Below are positions 62,076 to 64,000 of a stretch of DNA of 64,000 nucleotides, piece after piece. A model generated the notes under the pieces. It ran no database searches. It was given only the letters and a program-made list of their open reading frames with translations, and was not told the origin of the DNA. Positions within the stretch are counted from its first letter, which is position 1. Every line of letters begins with the position of its first letter. The translations under genes and the position numbers were made by a program. Source of the DNA: CAMFLJ01 sp965279255 (lineage in GTDB: Bacteria > Actinomycetota > Acidimicrobiia > Acidimicrobiales > Acidimicrobilacustridaceae); NCBI GenBank assembly GCA_965279255.1, contig OZ257146.1, forward strand, positions 558,001 to 622,000, written 5' to 3'.

Positions 62076-62897
62076 CTACCAGAGCTCGTCGGCGTAGGTG
62101 TCGGTGCCCACGACGGTGCGGAAGAACGGCGCCACCAGGTGCACGTCGGCCAGGCCGGCCTCGGCCACGGCGTCGGTGTAGGTGCGCAGCCCGGCCAGGG
62201 CCTCGGTGACGTCGCCGTGCAGGAAGAAGATCTGCACGAGGCGCTCGGGGCCACCGGCGGGGGTGCCGAGGTCCATCGGCTGGTCGGTGGGAGGCGTCTC
62301 GACGGGGGTCCACGACGAGGCGATCTCGATGGACGAGCCCTCGAGCAGCTCGGGCAGGAGGCCCTCGGTGAGCGTCGTGTGCACCGAGCGGGCGGTGCCG
62401 CCCTCACGGGCGTCGAACCAGGCCACGACGATGCCGTCGTAGGCGTGGTCGAGGGCGAGCTCGACCGGCACGGGGTCGGCGTCGCGGTAGGCGGCACCGA
62501 TGTGGTCGAACAGGGTGGTGTGGGTGTGCTTGCGCTCCGGGAAGCCGCGGCCGTTGGAGTACAGCCACGCCACCTGGGTCTGGCCCCACTCGTTCCACTC
62601 GTCGTGGTGGCCCTGCTCGATCCAGTAGATGGCGACGTAGGAGCCGGCGTCGGTGGGGTTGGCCACGGCGGTGTCGCCCTCGGGCCAGCGGAGGTCCTTC
62701 AGGCTGCGGGGGGCCACCCAGCGGCTGCCGGCCAGCTGCCACGGACCGACCATGCAGCCGGCGTAGTAGTGATCGCGCTCGTACCAGCGGTTGTAGGCCG
62801 ACTCGAACCCGGGGTTCGGGTCGACGAGGGTGAGCAGCATGCTGCCCACCTTCACCGGGTAGTCGTTCACGCCGGCGGGCTCCAACGGGTACGTCAT
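62076..62897 (-). CDS. Unknown protein, possible alpha/beta-barrel type
   Basis: 273 residues from ATG 62897. The N-terminal part has FESAYNRWYERDHYYAGCM and repeated aromatic strands; a second half (VQIFFLHGDVTEALAGLRTYTD) looks like another copy of the same small fold. It follows the pattern of the protein at 18879. It starts the minus-strand operon with the oxidoreductase and phosphotransferase-like genes, only eight bases before the former. Confidence 0.6.
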   Translation of the reverse strand: MTYPLEPAGVNDYPVKVGSMLLTLVDPNPGFESAYNRWYERDHYYAGCMVGPWQLAGSRWVAPRSLKDLRWPEGDTAVANPTDAGSYVAIYWIEQGHHDEWNEWGQTQVAWLYSNGRGFPERKHTHTTLFDHIGAAYRDADPVPVELALDHAYDGIVVAWFDAREGGTARSVHTTLTEGLLPELLEGSSIEIASSWTPVETPPTDQPMDLGTPAGGPERLVQIFFLHGDVTEALAGLRTYTDAVAEAGLADVHLVAPFFRTVVGTDTYADELW

Positions 62898-63095
62898 CTC
62901 TGTTCCCCCATGCTCGAATCGGGACCGGTCGTTGTCACGGTCAACGAGTGTCGAACCTAGCCGCTCCCGGGCGGGATCTCCCGAGGGTGGGCCCGTCGGT
63001 GACCCCTCCGGCCGGCTCCACCGGCGACCGTTGCCCTGGCAACGGTCGGGCCGCTGTGCGACCCTGGCGCCTCGCTCGATGGGGAGGTTCCGGGA

Positions 63096-64000
63096 ATGGT
63101 TGGCGTGCGTCGTCTCGCGGTCGGTTCGGTGCTGGCGGTCGCCCTGGTCGCCGGGGCCTGCTCGGGCCCGACCTGGGAGCCGTCGTCGAAGGTGCTCGGG
63201 GCGCCGACGGTGACCCTCGACGAGACCACCCGTGCCACGCTGCAGGAGGTCTTCGAGACCGTGTTCGCCGAGACCGGCATGCCGGGGGCGGCCGCCTACG
63301 TCGCCATCGGCGACGAGGTCTGGACCTCGACGATCGGCGTCGACGACATCGCCACCAAGGCGCCCTACGACGCCGACGGCACCGTGCGCATCGCCAGCGT
63401 GTCGAAGACCTTCACCGCCTCGGCGATCCTCCAGCTGGTCGACCAGGGGAAGCTCTCGCTCGACGACACCCTCGAGCAGTTCGTGCCGGGCATCGCCAAC
63501 GGCGACGAGATCACCGTGCGCCACCTGCTGTCGATGACCTCCGGCATCTGGGACTTCACCTCCGACGAGGCCTGGGTCGCCGAGTTCGGTGCCGACCCGA
63601 TGCTGGCCTGGACCCCGGAGAAGACCGTCGAGGCGATCCGGCAGCACCCCGCCGACTTCGCCCCGGGGGAGAAGGTCGTCTACTGCGACTCCAACTACGT
63701 GCTGCTGGGCCTCATCCTCGAGCAGGTCACCGGCATGACCGCCCCCGAGGCGATCAACACGATGGTGGTCGAGCCGCTGGAGATGGGCCGCACCCGCTTC
63801 CCGGCCGCCGACCAGCCCGGCGTGCCGGCCCCGGCCGTCACCGGCTACCAGCCCGCCGACGGCACCGACTTCACGACGCTCACCGAGGTCGGCGACATCA
63901 ACCCCGAGGTGGCCTGGACGGCGGGGGCGATGACCTCCACCCTCGACGACCTGGTGATCTGGGCCCACGAGCTGTCCGACGGCACGCTGCTGAACCCCGA
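63096..64000 (+). CDS. Beta-lactamase-fold (class C-like) serine hydrolase lipoprotein, cut by right edge
   Basis: 301 codons visible from ATG 63096; the C-terminus is outside the window. A signal peptide ends in the lipobox VAGAC. The penicillin-binding/beta-lactamase fold is shown by Ser101-Val-Ser-Lys104 (ASVSKTFTA), YCDSNYVLLG (Tyr/Asn motif) and HLLSMTSG. It is an extracellular esterase or D,D-peptidase; resistance is not implied. The 198-bp gap before it, facing the divergent gene, shows no clear feature. Confidence 0.85.
   Translation, partial: MVGVRRLAVGSVLAVALVAGACSGPTWEPSSKVLGAPTVTLDETTRATLQEVFETVFAETGMPGAAAYVAIGDEVWTSTIGVDDIATKAPYDADGTVRIASVSKTFTASAILQLVDQGKLSLDDTLEQFVPGIANGDEITVRHLLSMTSGIWDFTSDEAWVAEFGADPMLAWTPEKTVEAIRQHPADFAPGEKVVYCDSNYVLLGLILEQVTGMTAPEAINTMVVEPLEMGRTRFPAADQPGVPAPAVTGYQPADGTDFTTLTEVGDINPEVAWTAGAMTSTLDDLVIWAHELSDGTLLNP

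Overview
The window is very GC-rich, densely packed actinobacterial DNA with many GTG starts and ATGA-type overlaps. I infer an Acidimicrobiia-type (Iamia-like) actinomycete from the gene mix: an IclR-type LtbR/NdgR regulator divergent from leuCD, two leuA types, Ku with a Lys/Ala-rich tail, a DUF222-HNH protein, a secreted beta-propeller lipoprotein and many SDR and aldo/keto reductases. The assignment is an inference; no rRNA is present. Most of the window is ordinary chromosome. The only mobile DNA recognised is two copies of one 1331-bp IS481-type element.

Layout. 1-2.7 kb: ilvB (cut at the left edge)-ilvN-ilvC. 3-9.6 kb: SGNH lipoprotein, PF10118 hydrolase, aldo/keto reductase, metY with an Rrf2-like operator, SDR and an acyl-CoA-dehydrogenase-like flavoprotein. 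9.7-17 kb: serC (minus), then an aminotransferase, SDR, S9 peptidase, small membrane protein and serA. 17-18.8 kb: leucine leader peptide, attenuator and leuA (short type). 18.9-24.4 kb: unknown protein, lipoprotein, amidohydrolase, SDR and beta-propeller lipoprotein. 24.5-27.5 kb: tandem palindrome array, leuD and leuC (minus), divergent ltbR-like regulator. 27.5-31 kb: ppx, IS copy 1, alpha/beta hydrolase. 31.5-36.4 kb: greA, then a leader peptide with Val/Ile codons, leuB-ilvE-cimA and an unknown gene. 36.4-44.8 kb: ku, L,D-transpeptidase, gltX, ydcF-like, tRNA-Gln(CTG), two aldo/keto reductases, a LOG protein and a DUF222-HNH protein. 44.8-46.7 kb: leuA2 (minus) with its own leucine leader. 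47-55.8 kb: phosphoesterase, SDR lacking its catalytic residues, IS copy 2, FAD reductase, phosphoketolase-acetate kinase. 56-64 kb: VanY-type peptidase, SDR, NTF2-like, two alpha/beta or phosphotransferase-type enzymes, Old-Yellow-type oxidoreductase, unknown protein, and a beta-lactamase-fold lipoprotein cut at the right edge.

How the genes work together. The dominant theme is branched-chain amino acid synthesis from dispersed operons. ilvBNC make the common keto-acid intermediates. Two different isopropylmalate synthases, leuCD and leuB complete the leucine branch. cimA supplies 2-oxobutanoate from pyruvate for isoleucine, and ilvE does the final transamination. Control appears layered: three attenuators with leader peptides (Leu-rich before both leuA genes, Val/Ile-containing before leuB-ilvE-cimA) plus the regulator divergent from leuCD. 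Serine (serA, serC) and methionine (metY) synthesis genes are interspersed.

The most interesting non-coding structure is palindromic. Two loci carry six copies of a 42-nt REP-like hairpin. Several gene ends carry long nested inverted repeats, and both IS copies sit inside such palindromes with 16-17 bp target duplications.
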